Source: Corallochytrium limacisporum
Taxonomy: Eukaryota > Opisthokonta
Direction: 5' to 3'
DNA length: 64,000 bases
Assembly (NCBI GenBank): GCA_002811645.1
Contig: PDIP01000001.1
Coordinates: 139,083-203,082 of the forward strand
Part shown: positions 38,935 through 48,830 of the stretch, one piece after another
Numbering within the stretch: position 1 is the stretch's first letter
How the letters are laid out: each line of letters begins with the position of its first letter
Notes under the pieces: generated by a model
Told to the model about the DNA's origin: nothing
The model's input: only the letters and a program-made list of their open reading frames with translations
Databases searched by the model: none
Position numbers and translations under genes: made by a program

Positions 38935-40912
38935 GATTTTGCTTCTTTAGAGCAGGTATCTGTTCCTGTTCTTGGTCAATTTCTTTATGTCATTACCTTT
39001 ACTGCTGTAAACTCTAAGATCTAGTGAATGTTATGGTGCTGTTTCTACTCGAGAGTTTGCAGTTCTCCAATTGGAATTCTAGTCACTTGAGTCTCTCGAA
39101 TACCGTTCAAGGGGGCAGCGGTACTGTGAATGTCCTTCTGTCTCTACCTCCATTCTCTCTTTGTCTTTCCGTGTGAACACGACCGCCCTATCGGACGAGC
39201 AAAGGCATTGGGCCAAGCTGACTTTCACGACGGTGCTCTTTGTAACCTTCAAAGCAAGCTTAGGTATACGTAACGGTGGAGAGTCTCTGCGTGGGTCCGA
39301 GAAACCCCCCTCCTTATCATTGGTCTCCACCGGACCGCAGCAGGAAAGAAGAGGAGCCGTGCTGCCGGTTGGGTTGCTGCTAGCACCCAGCCTGCCTTGG
39401 TGCTATCAAGAAAACCGGCGTGAGCCGACCTGAAAGTATAGGAACACGGGGAGAATTACGCATGATTTATTGAAGAACTTACACGGGAGGGGTCGAACAC
39501 GGGATATATCTCCTTTGGACTCGTGTTGAATTCCTGGTCGTTGGTTCCCATATATTTTGTATTGTATTTTCCCGCGGTGGCACCACCGAAGGGATTTACC
39601 AAACAAACAGCACTGCTATATGCCCGCCTGCCCGGCAGCGGTGTGCCTCAACAAAGCACTCCTTCGACACGGATACCCTCGAACTCATGAGCAGTTTTTC
39701 TTGCGAAGAATGAATAAATTCTGCCCATCCTCCACGTATCGATGTAACTATTGAACTCTTACGGAACTCTTACGGCAGTGTGCGCGCTTGCTTCTTCAGT
39801 GGGGAGGCTTGCTAAATGCGTGTTGTATCCAAAACCCGCGGCACCCACCGACTGGGCACACACAATGGCAGCATTGGCCATACAAGCAGGTGACTCGCAT
39901 TCTTGTCTGCCCGTCACACACACTCCCAAGCGCGGCGGCGGACAAGGCAACCAACCAACCCCGTGCTTTCCCCGCTGAGCTGAGAGAGAGTTGGCCATAC
40001 GATTCTTTATACTGCGAAACACCCGGCAGGATGGACACGCAATTACGAATGTTGCAGCCAATGATAGAAAACTGCTGCCGGTGTTGTGATTCTTTCGGCT
40101 CCTGGCCCTAATCTGTGACCGAGCGGGTATGTACGGGTCCATACTATACTGAATGCACTACAATTTTGTGGCAAATCTCGTTGCCTGAACACTCCCCTGC
40201 TCTATGTGGTGTACTGCCATCCATGAGAAGGGGCGAGCAAATGAAATCACACATCCAGGCCCCCTGCTGCTGCTGCGCTGGAGTACCGGGTTGATGTGGA
40301 AACATTTTACATAGTGGAACAGCTAGACGAAAGATGAAAAATTGGCGTCCTTTTCCAAACACCCAGCAATATTCATTACGAAAAAAGGAAAGGGCATTCC
40401 CTGTGGGGGGTTGCTTCCTTCTTTTTGCTTGGGCTTTTTTTTTCGTTGTGGCCCCAAATGTCTTGCAATTTCGATTGCGTTACCGTTTACTGGGCAGCAA
40501 TCCACGAACAGGTATCATTCCCACTGAAATCATGAACCGAGGCACACTCCCCGTGCCTGTAGTGATTTGTGACGGTTCACAATTGACCCAAGGTATACCC
40601 CAGCCAATGAGGAGTCCAAGGACATTCTGCAATGTCCCAGTATGGACTTTGTGACAATAGAAACTTCTTTGCTGGGGTTGATAAACTCACACAGAACACT
40701 GCAAAAAAATTTCGTTTACAGGTGATAGCGGAACCGGGGACTTTAAGCCTCCGGCCATGCAAATCCTTCCCTATACTTCTTACCTCAACACCAAATCACG
40801 TTTTTGTATTTTTTTTTTTTGATGCTCGTTGTTTGTCTCTAAGGGTGTGTAACTGTGGGGTCAGTAGGCTCATTGCGCACCGCTGCCGGCGCACCTGTTA
40901 TATTTAGGTGCA

Positions 40913-40922
40913 CCCCCCCCCC
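40913..40922 (+). repeat. 10-nt C homopolymer
   Basis: Uninterrupted C run about 400 bp upstream of RPF2. Confidence 0.95.
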
Positions 40923-41175
40923 GGCAGGTCTTTGTGGGCAGTGGCCTTAGGGGGCTGTGGGCAGTGCCGGATCGAATGGGACAGCGCGTTCTCGCATTTC
41001 CGATTCCTTTTGCCCCAAAAGATTAAGAATTTCTATAGAAAATGTGTCATCGTGGCGGCTCATTGGCAATAAATTGGTCACCTCATCCAGAGACACTGGG
41101 CGTATTAGATCAATATTTTCCAATCCGTGATACGACCTAGTGTAGGTTATCAGTTTTTTCTAGCAACATGTTAAG

Positions 41176-41323
41176 GTGAGTTTCCCCTCCTACACACGCG
41201 GTACGTTTTGGCTCCCCTGACTTCGCCGAGTGGTCGGGCGGGTCAGGTGGGTGGGTTCCACAACCTGAAGAAATCCGTACCACTGCGTGGTTTGTCAGGC
41301 TACAGAAGGAACACTACTGTTAG
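41176..41323 (+). other. Candidate 5'-leader intron of RPF2
   Basis: AAG followed by a GTGAGT donor at 41176, and a TGTTAG acceptor ending at 41323, three bases before the RPF2 ATG, would define a 148-nt intron. Splicing would also create a tiny upstream reading frame from the ATG at 41168 that stops at once, overlapping the RPF2 ATG. Weak pyrimidine tract; untested. Confidence 0.3.
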
Positions 41324-41326
41324 AAA

Positions 41327-42334
41327 ATGACGGGAAAAGAAGGCTTCGCTGAGCGTTCGATAGTTGGATTAGATCAACAAGTGTTTGGTGCAGTCATGTC
41401 GGGAGCAAAGAGCCTGGCTGAAGCCGCGCAGCTGACGCTGGACGTGAGGAAGGCACGGGCAAAGACGAAGCGTGGTAGACGACTCTTGGAGGCTCGTGGA
41501 CCTAAAGAGATTGAAGATGTCAAGCATTGTCTGTTTATTAAGGGAGCGAAGGCCGGGAAGCAGCTCTCGGCTTTAATGCGGGATCTCTATTTGTACAAGA
41601 AACCGCACGGAATTTTGTACAGTAAGAAGCATGAAATCCGTCCCTTCGAGGACGAAACACAGCTTCTGAAGTACATGGAGAGAGCAGATGCTCCTGCTTT
41701 CATTATGTTCAACCACCAGAAGAAGCGACCTGAGAATGTCATCATGGGCCGTTCCTTCAACTGGCAGTTGTACGATATGCTCGAATTCGGCGTAGAGAAC
41801 ATCAAGACCTTGGCAGATTTTCCTGGGAGCAAGCCCCCATTGGGTAACAAGCCTCTGTTCCAATTTGTAGGTGATGAGTTCGAGAATAATGAGAAACACC
41901 GTATGCTTAAGAACATGATCCTTGATATCTATCGTGGAGAGGAAGTGACATCTTTGGCTTTGCAAGGCTTGAGCCACATCTTCTGCTTGACTGCCTTTGA
42001 CGAGAACAGGGTTATTTTCCAGACGATGAGGATTGTGTTGAAGAAGTCAGGAACGCGGATTCCTCGGGTTGAAGTAGAAAACATTGGCCCCAACTTTGAC
42101 ATTGTCTTCCGTCGCCATCGCGTCGCGCCTGATGACCTAGCACGGGAGGCCCTTAAGCAACCTGCAAAGAAGTCTGCAGCTTCTCGGAAGAACAAGGAGG
42201 TTGACGCAATGGGTGCCGCTGCCGGCCGTCTGTATGTCAACAAGCAGAACCTTGGCAAGATGCAAACAAGGAAGATGAAGGGTTTGAAGCGCAAACATAC
42301 CGAAGAAGACGACGCCAGTGATAATGAGGCATAA
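41327..42334 (+). CDS. RPF2: Ribosome biogenesis factor RPF2 (Brix domain)
   Basis: A 335-aa nucleolar protein. RPF2 pairs with RRS1 to bring the 5S RNP (5S rRNA, uL5, uL18) into the pre-60S particle. The Brix domain spans about 60-245 with the family's GPKEIEDVKHCLFIKGAKAG start, LYLYKKPHGILYSKKHEIRPFED, IMGRSFNWQLYDMLEFGV and the ENIGPNFDIVFRRHR end. A Lys/Arg-rich tail (about 285-330) provides nucleolar targeting and rRNA contact. Length matches yeast Rpf2 (344 aa). Start is the first ATG. Convergent with the coiled-coil gene (81 bp). Confidence 0.96.
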   Translation: MTGKEGFAERSIVGLDQQVFGAVMSGAKSLAEAAQLTLDVRKARAKTKRGRRLLEARGPKEIEDVKHCLFIKGAKAGKQLSALMRDLYLYKKPHGILYSKKHEIRPFEDETQLLKYMERADAPAFIMFNHQKKRPENVIMGRSFNWQLYDMLEFGVENIKTLADFPGSKPPLGNKPLFQFVGDEFENNEKHRMLKNMILDIYRGEEVTSLALQGLSHIFCLTAFDENRVIFQTMRIVLKKSGTRIPRVEVENIGPNFDIVFRRHRVAPDDLAREALKQPAKKSAASRKNKEVDAMGAAAGRLYVNKQNLGKMQTRKMKGLKRKHTEEDDASDNEA

Positions 42335-42415
42335 GCTGTCATTGATTATCAAAGTAGTTACAATCATGTGATATTAAAGAAGTTCTCCGCACCTTATGTA
42401 TTTTTCCTCTGCTCT

Positions 42416-43669
42416 TCAGCATTCCTTCCCGAATCCCTCAGTTTTGCTGGCATGCCCTTGGACTGCACTCGATGATTTCGAAGTACAATTCTCATCTTGA
42501 GCGGTGTGTTCCAATCTTGAAATCCGAATTTCTTCATTGATGCACAGGCGAAGTAGACGGGCACTATGAGCGCGGCCCCGCTCTCTCGCTGTACCGGCAC
42601 GCAGACCGAGCGGAATAAGGTCGTCAACTATTCTCTCACAGAGTTCCATGACCGGAATATGACACAACATGTGAATTTTGGCCAAATGACTGACAAGATC
42701 GACCCAAACCCCTTCCAGTTCGGGACCAACAATGCCAAACAGGAGGTATAAAAGGTCCTCTGAGCGACCACTTCCGCGATCGTTCTCAGAGAAAAACGAA
42801 TGCATTTCATCCAAGAACGACGTCGGGAAGAACCCTGCACGTCCATTGCACTGCCGAAGGCAAAGACGAACAGCGCTTGCCATGTTGACGGGATCAAATC
42901 GGCGCTTGAAGTCATTTGCCCCAGATTCCATGCTTTCCGTCAAAGACACCAAAATGTGATGTGCTACTGGGGTCGGGCATTCAAGGCCATAGAAATTGTG
43001 ATAGTGATTATCTGGTGTCAGAAAGATGGCCTCTTCAAGAGCATCCATCATTGGGCTGATCAAAGATGCGTATGCATGACTATCCAGCTGGTCACGGACT
43101 TCGATAGAATTTACAATACTGCCATCCTCAGCGATCTGTGCAATGTCATCAACTTCCCGATCTTCGATGTGTTCATTTATGCTCAATTCATCAACTTCCA
43201 CATCAGCACTGCCGATCCCCCCAAACGGATTTGTATGCGAAGCCACTAGTCGATCATCAGGACCCCGTTGGTCGCCCATGTCACTTTCTGACCGATCTCG
43301 GTTCAAGCCTTCCACCTCTACGTTCTGCGTATCCTTCTGCCGTGATACTGGTGACATTTCTCCGCGAATATGCCTCATATACATTTCCTTAGCATGAATC
43401 AAGGCGTTCTTGCTACAGTCATCCTCAGGGTTGATCACAGTCAATGAGATCGACGGAAGTGTACGCAGGATTTGGTTTCTTGCCGATGCTTTCTCAGCCC
43501 TGTGCTTCATTTCTTCCAGTTGGTGTTTAAGTACATCAGCCCTGGCCTTTCTCTGCTTTTCCTCATCATTTGATCGCCTTTGTTGGCGTGCTTCAATAGA
43601 ATTGAGCTTTGCTCGCACTTCCTCTAAGTCACGCTGGAGCACATCCTTCTCGTACGATGGGAAGTCCAT
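42416..43669 (-). CDS. Coiled-coil protein of unknown function
   Basis: A 417-aa protein I cannot assign. The ATG at 43669 is used because the longer frame starts at TTG. Residues about 5-68 form a highly charged coiled coil (DLEEVRAKLNSIEARQQRR, LKHQLEEMKHRAEKASAR). A disordered acidic middle (about 80-190) contains an NPF tripeptide at 147-149, a possible EH-domain ligand. The C-terminal half (about 190-395) looks like a folded helical domain (LISPMMDALEEAIFLTPDNHYHNFYG, YLLFGIVGPELEGVWVDLVSHLAK). There is no membrane helix or signal peptide. Position as the minus partner of a convergent pair and even codon use support a real gene. A centrosomal or trafficking role is only a guess from the architecture. 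Confidence 0.75.
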   Translation of the reverse strand: MDFPSYEKDVLQRDLEEVRAKLNSIEARQQRRSNDEEKQRKARADVLKHQLEEMKHRAEKASARNQILRTLPSISLTVINPEDDCSKNALIHAKEMYMRHIRGEMSPVSRQKDTQNVEVEGLNRDRSESDMGDQRGPDDRLVASHTNPFGGIGSADVEVDELSINEHIEDREVDDIAQIAEDGSIVNSIEVRDQLDSHAYASLISPMMDALEEAIFLTPDNHYHNFYGLECPTPVAHHILVSLTESMESGANDFKRRFDPVNMASAVRLCLRQCNGRAGFFPTSFLDEMHSFFSENDRGSGRSEDLLYLLFGIVGPELEGVWVDLVSHLAKIHMLCHIPVMELCERIVDDLIPLGLRAGTARERGRAHSARLLRLCINEEIRISRLEHTAQDENCTSKSSSAVQGHASKTEGFGKEC

Positions 43670-44070
43670 GACTAGGATACAAAAGTGGATTCCCAACAAT
43701 TAAATTGCGACCCCTGCACCTAATCATGGTGAAAAATTTGGAGTCGCTAGCTCCATATTATGGGTTATGCCGTTGAAGTGCGTGGTTGCGTTCGAGAAAT
43801 ACCATCTTTTACATTCGAGAGTCCCTACGGATTCCGGTTGCGCCGTGCGTGGTCGTCAGTGGTGAGGGGTTTGGTTGCTGGAAGGCGTAGAGCCGTTTTG
43901 CCTCGGGGAGGGACAATGGGGGGCTCTCGACCCCCTGCAGCAGAAACCCAGTGGAACATGCACCGAAACTTCGCCCATGTATTAGGTACTTCTAGAACAA
44001 AACCTGTCACTGTGCTTGGTTACAGAGCCATTATTCCATTGTCTCTTGGAGCATTCTGTGTTGAGTCATC
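43670..44070. other. Divergent intergenic region coiled-coil/ATPAF1
   Basis: 401 bp promoter interval. It contains a GGGGGGCTCTCGACCCCC inverted repeat near 43919-43936, again a G/C fold-back. No gene is seen. Confidence 0.55.
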
Positions 44071-44919
44071 ATGTTCAGGATCTCCTTTCTGCGTGGCTCT
44101 TTGCTCTTCCGACCGGGAAGAAACACGTGGGCCCGCCAGACTCGAACTTTTGTAGGCACTAGACGCCTGCGAGAAGAGAAGGGCAACTATACGGGAAACA
44201 AGGCCAGTGATTTTGCCACAGGAAAAATTGAAGAGAAGTATGCAGAGAAGGTTAGCAGCAAGATCATTACGGACTGGAAGAAGACTACAGGCAAGCGGAT
44301 CATGTACGGAGGGGTTGACCTTCCAAAGCACGTGGCAGACAAGGATTCCAAGCCACCGGAGGAGGAGATCATCGCAGCGAAGATGATGAATGAGGCCCTT
44401 GCAGAACAGCCACCTTTGGACACAATTATGAATGTTTCTGCTGTCCAAGAGGAAGACTCAGAACAAATCGCAGCCCTGTGGCGCCTATATCACCGCGGCA
44501 AGGGTTTTGTTTGCGACGTCCTCAAGTCCGACCGTTGGCAGAAGGTCACTGATCACGCAGCACAGTCACCTCTCTTTGTCGTGCCATTGCCTCGGGGCAC
44601 AGACGGAGAGCATGAGTTCCTGTACGTCCAATGGCGCGGATATCAGGTGGCAGTGACTACATTGGAGGAGATCAAGAAGAAAGGGGACCAGGCTGCTACT
44701 CTGTTCACTATTGACCACTATCCTGAGTTCGCAGAGTCAAAGGGTATAGTCTTGACAAGAGTCCAGCTGCAGCAGAAAGGGGCACTTGATGATGTGGAGC
44801 AGAAATTGTGCCTGCGTCTGATTCATACTTACTATGGTAGTGATGACCTATACCGTCATGTACACAACTTCAACCACAATCCGAATGATTTTGACTATCG
44901 GATCTTCAATCAATCATAA
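44071..44919 (+). CDS. ATPAF1: Mitochondrial F1-ATPase assembly factor ATP11/ATPAF1
   Basis: A 282-aa mitochondrial chaperone. ATP11/ATPAF1 binds free F1 beta subunits and prevents aggregation during ATP synthase assembly. The first ~35 residues are Arg/Ser/Phe-rich without acids (MFRISFLRGSLLFRPGRNTW), a clear matrix targeting peptide. The ATP11 domain (about 130-280) has KSPLFVVPLPR-type and EFLYVQWRGYQVAVTTLEEIKKKGDQAA blocks, and ends YYGSDDLYRHVHNFNHNPNDFDY, typical of the family. Length is close to human ATPAF1 (328 aa). Start is the first ATG. Convergent with the DDX47 gene (36 bp between stops). Confidence 0.93.
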   Translation: MFRISFLRGSLLFRPGRNTWARQTRTFVGTRRLREEKGNYTGNKASDFATGKIEEKYAEKVSSKIITDWKKTTGKRIMYGGVDLPKHVADKDSKPPEEEIIAAKMMNEALAEQPPLDTIMNVSAVQEEDSEQIAALWRLYHRGKGFVCDVLKSDRWQKVTDHAAQSPLFVVPLPRGTDGEHEFLYVQWRGYQVAVTTLEEIKKKGDQAATLFTIDHYPEFAESKGIVLTRVQLQQKGALDDVEQKLCLRLIHTYYGSDDLYRHVHNFNHNPNDFDYRIFNQS

Positions 44920-44955
44920 AATTGTAATTTAGTATGTAATATTAGTCAACGTACT

Positions 44956-46275
44956 TCAATTGCGGCCCTTGCCCTTCTTGTGTTTGTCGAGACGCTTTGC
45001 TGCAATTGCACCCATGTCCTCATTACCACCGCGCTTGCGCTTATTGTTTACCCCTTTCTCCTTCATCTCCAGAGTGGCATAGCGCTGAGCCTCCCCAACC
45101 CTTTCCTGGAGGAGCATGACCTCATCTTCCTCAGTTGGGAATGCGGTCATTTTCTTCCCCACGACATGCTCAATCTTCTGCAAGAGCTCTACATCGTATT
45201 GGGTGACCATGGTGATTGACCGCCCAGATCGTCCAGCACGAGCTGTACGGCCCACGCGATGGATGTAGTCCTTAGAGTTGGCCGGAACGTCGTAATTGAT
45301 GACAATGTCCACATGGGGAATGTCGAGACCACGACTCGCAACATCGGTGGCTATAAGGACACTCTTGCTCAGGCTCTTAAACCTCTGCAATGCACCAATG
45401 CGCTTTGCCTGAGTCATTTGTCCGTGCAGGGGAACGGCTGGAAATCCGAGATGTTGAAGAATCAGCGCCGTTTTTTGTACGCCTGCACATGTGCTTGCAA
45501 AAATAATGATGGAGTTCCCAGCGAGTTCGTTGACAGCGTATGTCAGGTAGATTTCTTTGTACTTTGCCGGAATGAACATATAGTTCTGTACGAGCGTATC
45601 AACCGTCTTGTACTTGGAGGAAACTTCCACTTTGATCGGATCCCGCAAAGAGGCTCTTTGTAGCTTTTGCACCTTTGAGGTCATCGTCGCTGAAAATAGG
45701 AAGGTTGTCCTCTCACGAGGAATGATCTTCAGCAACTTGTCAATCTCCTCTTCGAAGTCCATATTCAGCATCTTATCCGCTTCGTCCATGACAAGGAATT
45801 TGAGATGTTTCAAACTGAACCCCTTTGTGTTTTCTAGGTGGTCAATGATACGACCAGGGGTTGCAACGATGATGTGGGGCCGCTTGCTTAGCGCCAGCGC
45901 TTGTGCAACCCGATCAACACCTCCCATAACCACAGCCGATTTTACTGCCATTGGTCGTCCCAAAGCTTCCACAGTTTCATGGATCTGGATGGCCAGCTCA
46001 CGTGTTGGGGCAATAATCAATGCATACAAGGGTCGTGCGTCATTTAGCAAATGGTGAAGAATGGGCATAACAAAGGCACCAGTCTTTCCCGAACCCGTCT
46101 CTGCTAAACCAATCACATCCTTGCCAGTAAGCGCAAGCGGAATTGTCTCCTTTTGGATTTGTGTTGGTGCCTTCCATTTTAACGTGGCTGCAGCATCGCA
46201 AATAGGTTCTGCAAGGCCTAAATCATTGAAGGTGGCGGCCGTGCCGGCCATTTCTTTCTCGTTTTCTTTCGTCAT
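44956..46275 (-). CDS. DDX47: DEAD-box RNA helicase DDX47/RRP3
   Basis: A 439-aa nucleolar helicase for 18S pre-rRNA processing (yeast Rrp3). Seen: Q motif upstream in [11 protein letters not shown]...PTQIQ, Walker A AETGSGKT at 58-65, PTREL, TPGR, DEAD at 164-167, SAT at 195-197, [11 protein letters not shown], and [11 protein letters not shown] at 339-349. The tail is Lys/Arg-rich ([21 protein letters not shown]), as in DDX47/Rrp3. The family assignment rests on the core blocks ([37 protein letters not shown] pattern) and length (human 455 aa). All catalytic motifs are intact. Confidence 0.95.
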   Translation of the reverse strand: MTKENEKEMAGTAATFNDLGLAEPICDAAATLKWKAPTQIQKETIPLALTGKDVIGLAETGSGKTGAFVMPILHHLLNDARPLYALIIAPTRELAIQIHETVEALGRPMAVKSAVVMGGVDRVAQALALSKRPHIIVATPGRIIDHLENTKGFSLKHLKFLVMDEADKMLNMDFEEEIDKLLKIIPRERTTFLFSATMTSKVQKLQRASLRDPIKVEVSSKYKTVDTLVQNYMFIPAKYKEIYLTYAVNELAGNSIIIFASTCAGVQKTALILQHLGFPAVPLHGQMTQAKRIGALQRFKSLSKSVLIATDVASRGLDIPHVDIVINYDVPANSKDYIHRVGRTARAGRSGRSITMVTQYDVELLQKIEHVVGKKMTAFPTEEDEVMLLQERVGEAQRYATLEMKEKGVNNKRKRGGNEDMGAIAAKRLDKHKKGKGRN

Positions 46276-47119
46276 ATTAACTTTGTCTGAACGAGAAGTA
46301 TTTCAGTGTACCGCTCCCACAGTGCAGATTTAATGTTACGGCCCTAGGGGAGCTTCTGAGGGATTGACTAGACTCGTACACTTTTCTAATACCCATGGAA
46401 CTTTGAAATAAGTGGAAGGTATTGCAGTGCTAACCATCTTCATGTTCCAAAACTTTGCTCTTCTAGCACACAACCTGTGTGGGCTAGACCAGCGCCGTGC
46501 GCTCGGCGATGCCCCCCTCTCCCCCTCACGCGGGAGAGGCACCGACCCTGTGAGGCGGGTCTTTGCGGTGTGTAAATCAATATGGTGGGAAGATAATACA
46601 TTTTGCACCGAATTTCGGTAAGCGTCGCCGGCCCTATGATTTCCAACGAAATGCAAGGTTAAACCCTTACATCACGCAGAAATTATCATTGGAGCCCCAT
46701 CGGTTTTGGACTCTCGCTGTCTGAGCTTTGGGAGAATGAAAATCGGGTCTGAGTGAGGGAGTTCCCCGTACAACTCTAGTGTCTGGCGGCGTGCCTACAT
46801 TCTCCATCCCCTCCGCCTTTCGTGCGCAGGACCGTCAGGAGGTGCGCTGCATTGGGTGTGCGCGCTGACTTGAACCCGTCAAAGGGCCAGCCGATGTCCT
46901 GCGGGAGAGATATAGTAGGCCATTGGTAGACGGGTGCGAGTACCCAAAAACCAGGGAGAGGACCCATTCGTCGGCTCCATCTAGCTTGTGTGTCCGTGCT
47001 CCACACCCCAGGTACAAACGAAGATAACATGCCGGAATTATGCCACTGAATTGGCGTCATAGCGGTGCAACTCACGAGCAGTTCACAGAGGAAGGAATTT
47101 CGATCTCAGACTTTCAGTC
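46276..47119. other. Divergent intergenic region DDX47/serine hydrolase
   Basis: 844 bp promoter interval with a C-rich tract and fold-back (CCCCCCTCTCCCC then CGCGGGAGAGG) near 46511-46542. No gene is seen. Confidence 0.55.
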
Positions 47120-48580
47120 ATGGGCGTGATCAGGCTTTTACTACTCATTTTTCTTGTGTGCTTTTCCGTCTTCGTCGCACTCTATTGGGGTTTTATTGCT
47201 TATATCGGAGCCGGATATACTGCAAAGGTTGGATGTAGCGGATACTTTGTTGGCAAGAGACCATACGATCACATCCGTGCAAACGAGTTCCGAGTTTTAG
47301 GAGTCCACAGTGTTGACGTCATTGATGACATCGCAAAAACTTTCACATCGACAAGCTTTTGGGGATTGGGTAAAACTCGCACTGCAAGATATGTGAATGA
47401 GTACTACGGTTGTACTCTTGGTGACGAAGAGTTGGTCCAGAAACTGCGGGCTGTTCCGGTACCCCCCACTGATCCTAAGTACGATGAAATTGAATGGCCA
47501 GCCGGAAACAAGGTTACACCAAACAGTGATCCCAAGTATGAAGCACTTCGCCAGGTTTTAAGAAAGTGGACAGAGCACGACGAAGAAGGTCTCTTCCACC
47601 ACTCCACCCGTGCCGTGGTGGTCGTACACAAAGGCAAGATTGTTGCAGAGTCGTACCAAAAGGACATTACTCCCCAGACCCGTTTGATTGGATGGAGCAT
47701 GACCAAGAGCTTGCTTCAGTTGATGGTAGGTAATTCCATTTTACAGGGCAAATTGAGCCTTGACGATCCCAGCTTTTCTTCCCCTCGCAAGGCCCATATG
47801 GGCGATGGCAAAGATCTCAATGTGAAGATACGTCATCTGCTCAATCATCATTCCGGCTTCAACTATGACGAAGGAATACTTCCGTGGGGCGATACTGCTG
47901 TGATGCTCTTTGGTCAGGACGACGTGGGTCATTTCTGTAGCCGTGTTGCTGGATTCCGTCCCCCGAAAGCCGATGTTACCAAGCGCTTCGCATACTCGTC
48001 TTGTAGCACTAATGTGGTTAGCGTCGATATTCGCCGCGGCCTACAGGAAGAGTATGGCAAGGAACAAGGTGATCAGGCCTACTGGCTGTGGCCATTCACA
48101 TTTCTGCGGAGTTTGGGTATGGACTCTGCCGTGGTTGAAATGGATCAGGCCGGAAATTTTGCTGGGAGTGGCTTCTCCTTTGCCACCCCTCGCGACTACG
48201 CAAAGATGGGTTATTTAATGGCGAAGAATGGAATCAGTCCTCGCACTGAAGAACGCATCATTCCCGAGGACTGGGTCGAGTATAGCACCACAGATGCCGG
48301 TGACCCTGATTTTTTGGGCCGCTACGGTGCCAGCTGGTGGAAGAAGACGTTCCAGGACAAATATGCGGATTGGGAGGAAAGCCGTGCCACCGAGTGGCAG
48401 AAGTCTGTCCCCGATGATACATTCTGGGCCGCCGGCTTCGAAGGCCAATTTACCTTTGTCAACAACAGGCTTGATCTCGTGGTTGTGCGCATGGGTAGCA
48501 CTCTAATTATGCCTCTCGCTGATACTGGCAAGCTCTGGCAAGAGATACTTGAAGCGCTGGGCCCCGTATTGGAGGAGTAA
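47120..48580 (+). CDS. Membrane-anchored beta-lactamase-like serine hydrolase
   Basis: A 486-aa class C beta-lactamase-fold hydrolase (the family that includes esterases, LACTB and 6-aminohexanoate-dimer hydrolase). An N-terminal hydrophobic segment (about 4-27) is a signal anchor or uncleaved signal. The SxxK motif is S193-M-T-K196, and a YxS/N-type second motif follows as Y292-SSCSTN. The fold between shows LSLDDPSFSSP, IRHLLNHHSGF, and a C-terminal FWAAGFEGQFTFVNNRLDLVVVRMGS strand region matching the family's KTG-side strand. Catalytic residues look intact. The substrate is unknown; the motif pattern is nearest to bacterial 6-aminohexanoate-dimer hydrolase types, so bacterial ancestry is possible. 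Confidence 0.85.
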   Translation: MGVIRLLLLIFLVCFSVFVALYWGFIAYIGAGYTAKVGCSGYFVGKRPYDHIRANEFRVLGVHSVDVIDDIAKTFTSTSFWGLGKTRTARYVNEYYGCTLGDEELVQKLRAVPVPPTDPKYDEIEWPAGNKVTPNSDPKYEALRQVLRKWTEHDEEGLFHHSTRAVVVVHKGKIVAESYQKDITPQTRLIGWSMTKSLLQLMVGNSILQGKLSLDDPSFSSPRKAHMGDGKDLNVKIRHLLNHHSGFNYDEGILPWGDTAVMLFGQDDVGHFCSRVAGFRPPKADVTKRFAYSSCSTNVVSVDIRRGLQEEYGKEQGDQAYWLWPFTFLRSLGMDSAVVEMDQAGNFAGSGFSFATPRDYAKMGYLMAKNGISPRTEERIIPEDWVEYSTTDAGDPDFLGRYGASWWKKTFQDKYADWEESRATEWQKSVPDDTFWAAGFEGQFTFVNNRLDLVVVRMGSTLIMPLADTGKLWQEILEALGPVLEE

Positions 48581-48830
48581 ATGAGAGACCCCCTTCCCCC
48601 CCTCCCCCTGAGTGGGGATTTGGGCGCCAAATGTTTGAGCTGGGGATGTGTCTCACCAACTCCAGTCATAGTGTCGGTGTTTTGTCAGTGAAGCATTAAA
48701 GCAACCTACTTTGGAATACATTGTTCTTCGCCTGATGTAATGGAAAACATAAGCTCCCTCGGAACTGGATACGAATGAGGCATCAGCCTGCATACGATGA
48801 CCGCAATGTATATACTATGGTCCCGCGGTC
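48581..48830. other. Short intergenic region serine hydrolase/helicase
   Basis: 250 bp between two plus-strand genes. Directly after the hydrolase stop is a C-rich tract (CCCCCTTCCCCCCCTCCCC) at about 48590-48607, then GTGGGG, which can pair with it. It must hold the hydrolase terminator and helicase promoter. Nothing else is seen. Confidence 0.5.

Larger units (their letters stand above)
38935..41326. other. Large divergent intergenic region myosin V/RPF2
   Basis: 2.4 kb without a supported gene. It holds CACA- and AG-type short repeats near 39910-39990, a T run near 40434-40443, a T run near 40809-40820, a 10-nt C run at 40913-40922, and a candidate RPF2 leader intron at 41176-41323. The open frames here overlap on both strands and look like chance. 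Room exists for a non-coding RNA, but I see no diagnostic motif. Confidence 0.55.

Noticed and set aside
41227-41260. tRNA A-box-like GCCGAGTGGTC
   Set aside because: No matching B box or cloverleaf follows at the right distance.
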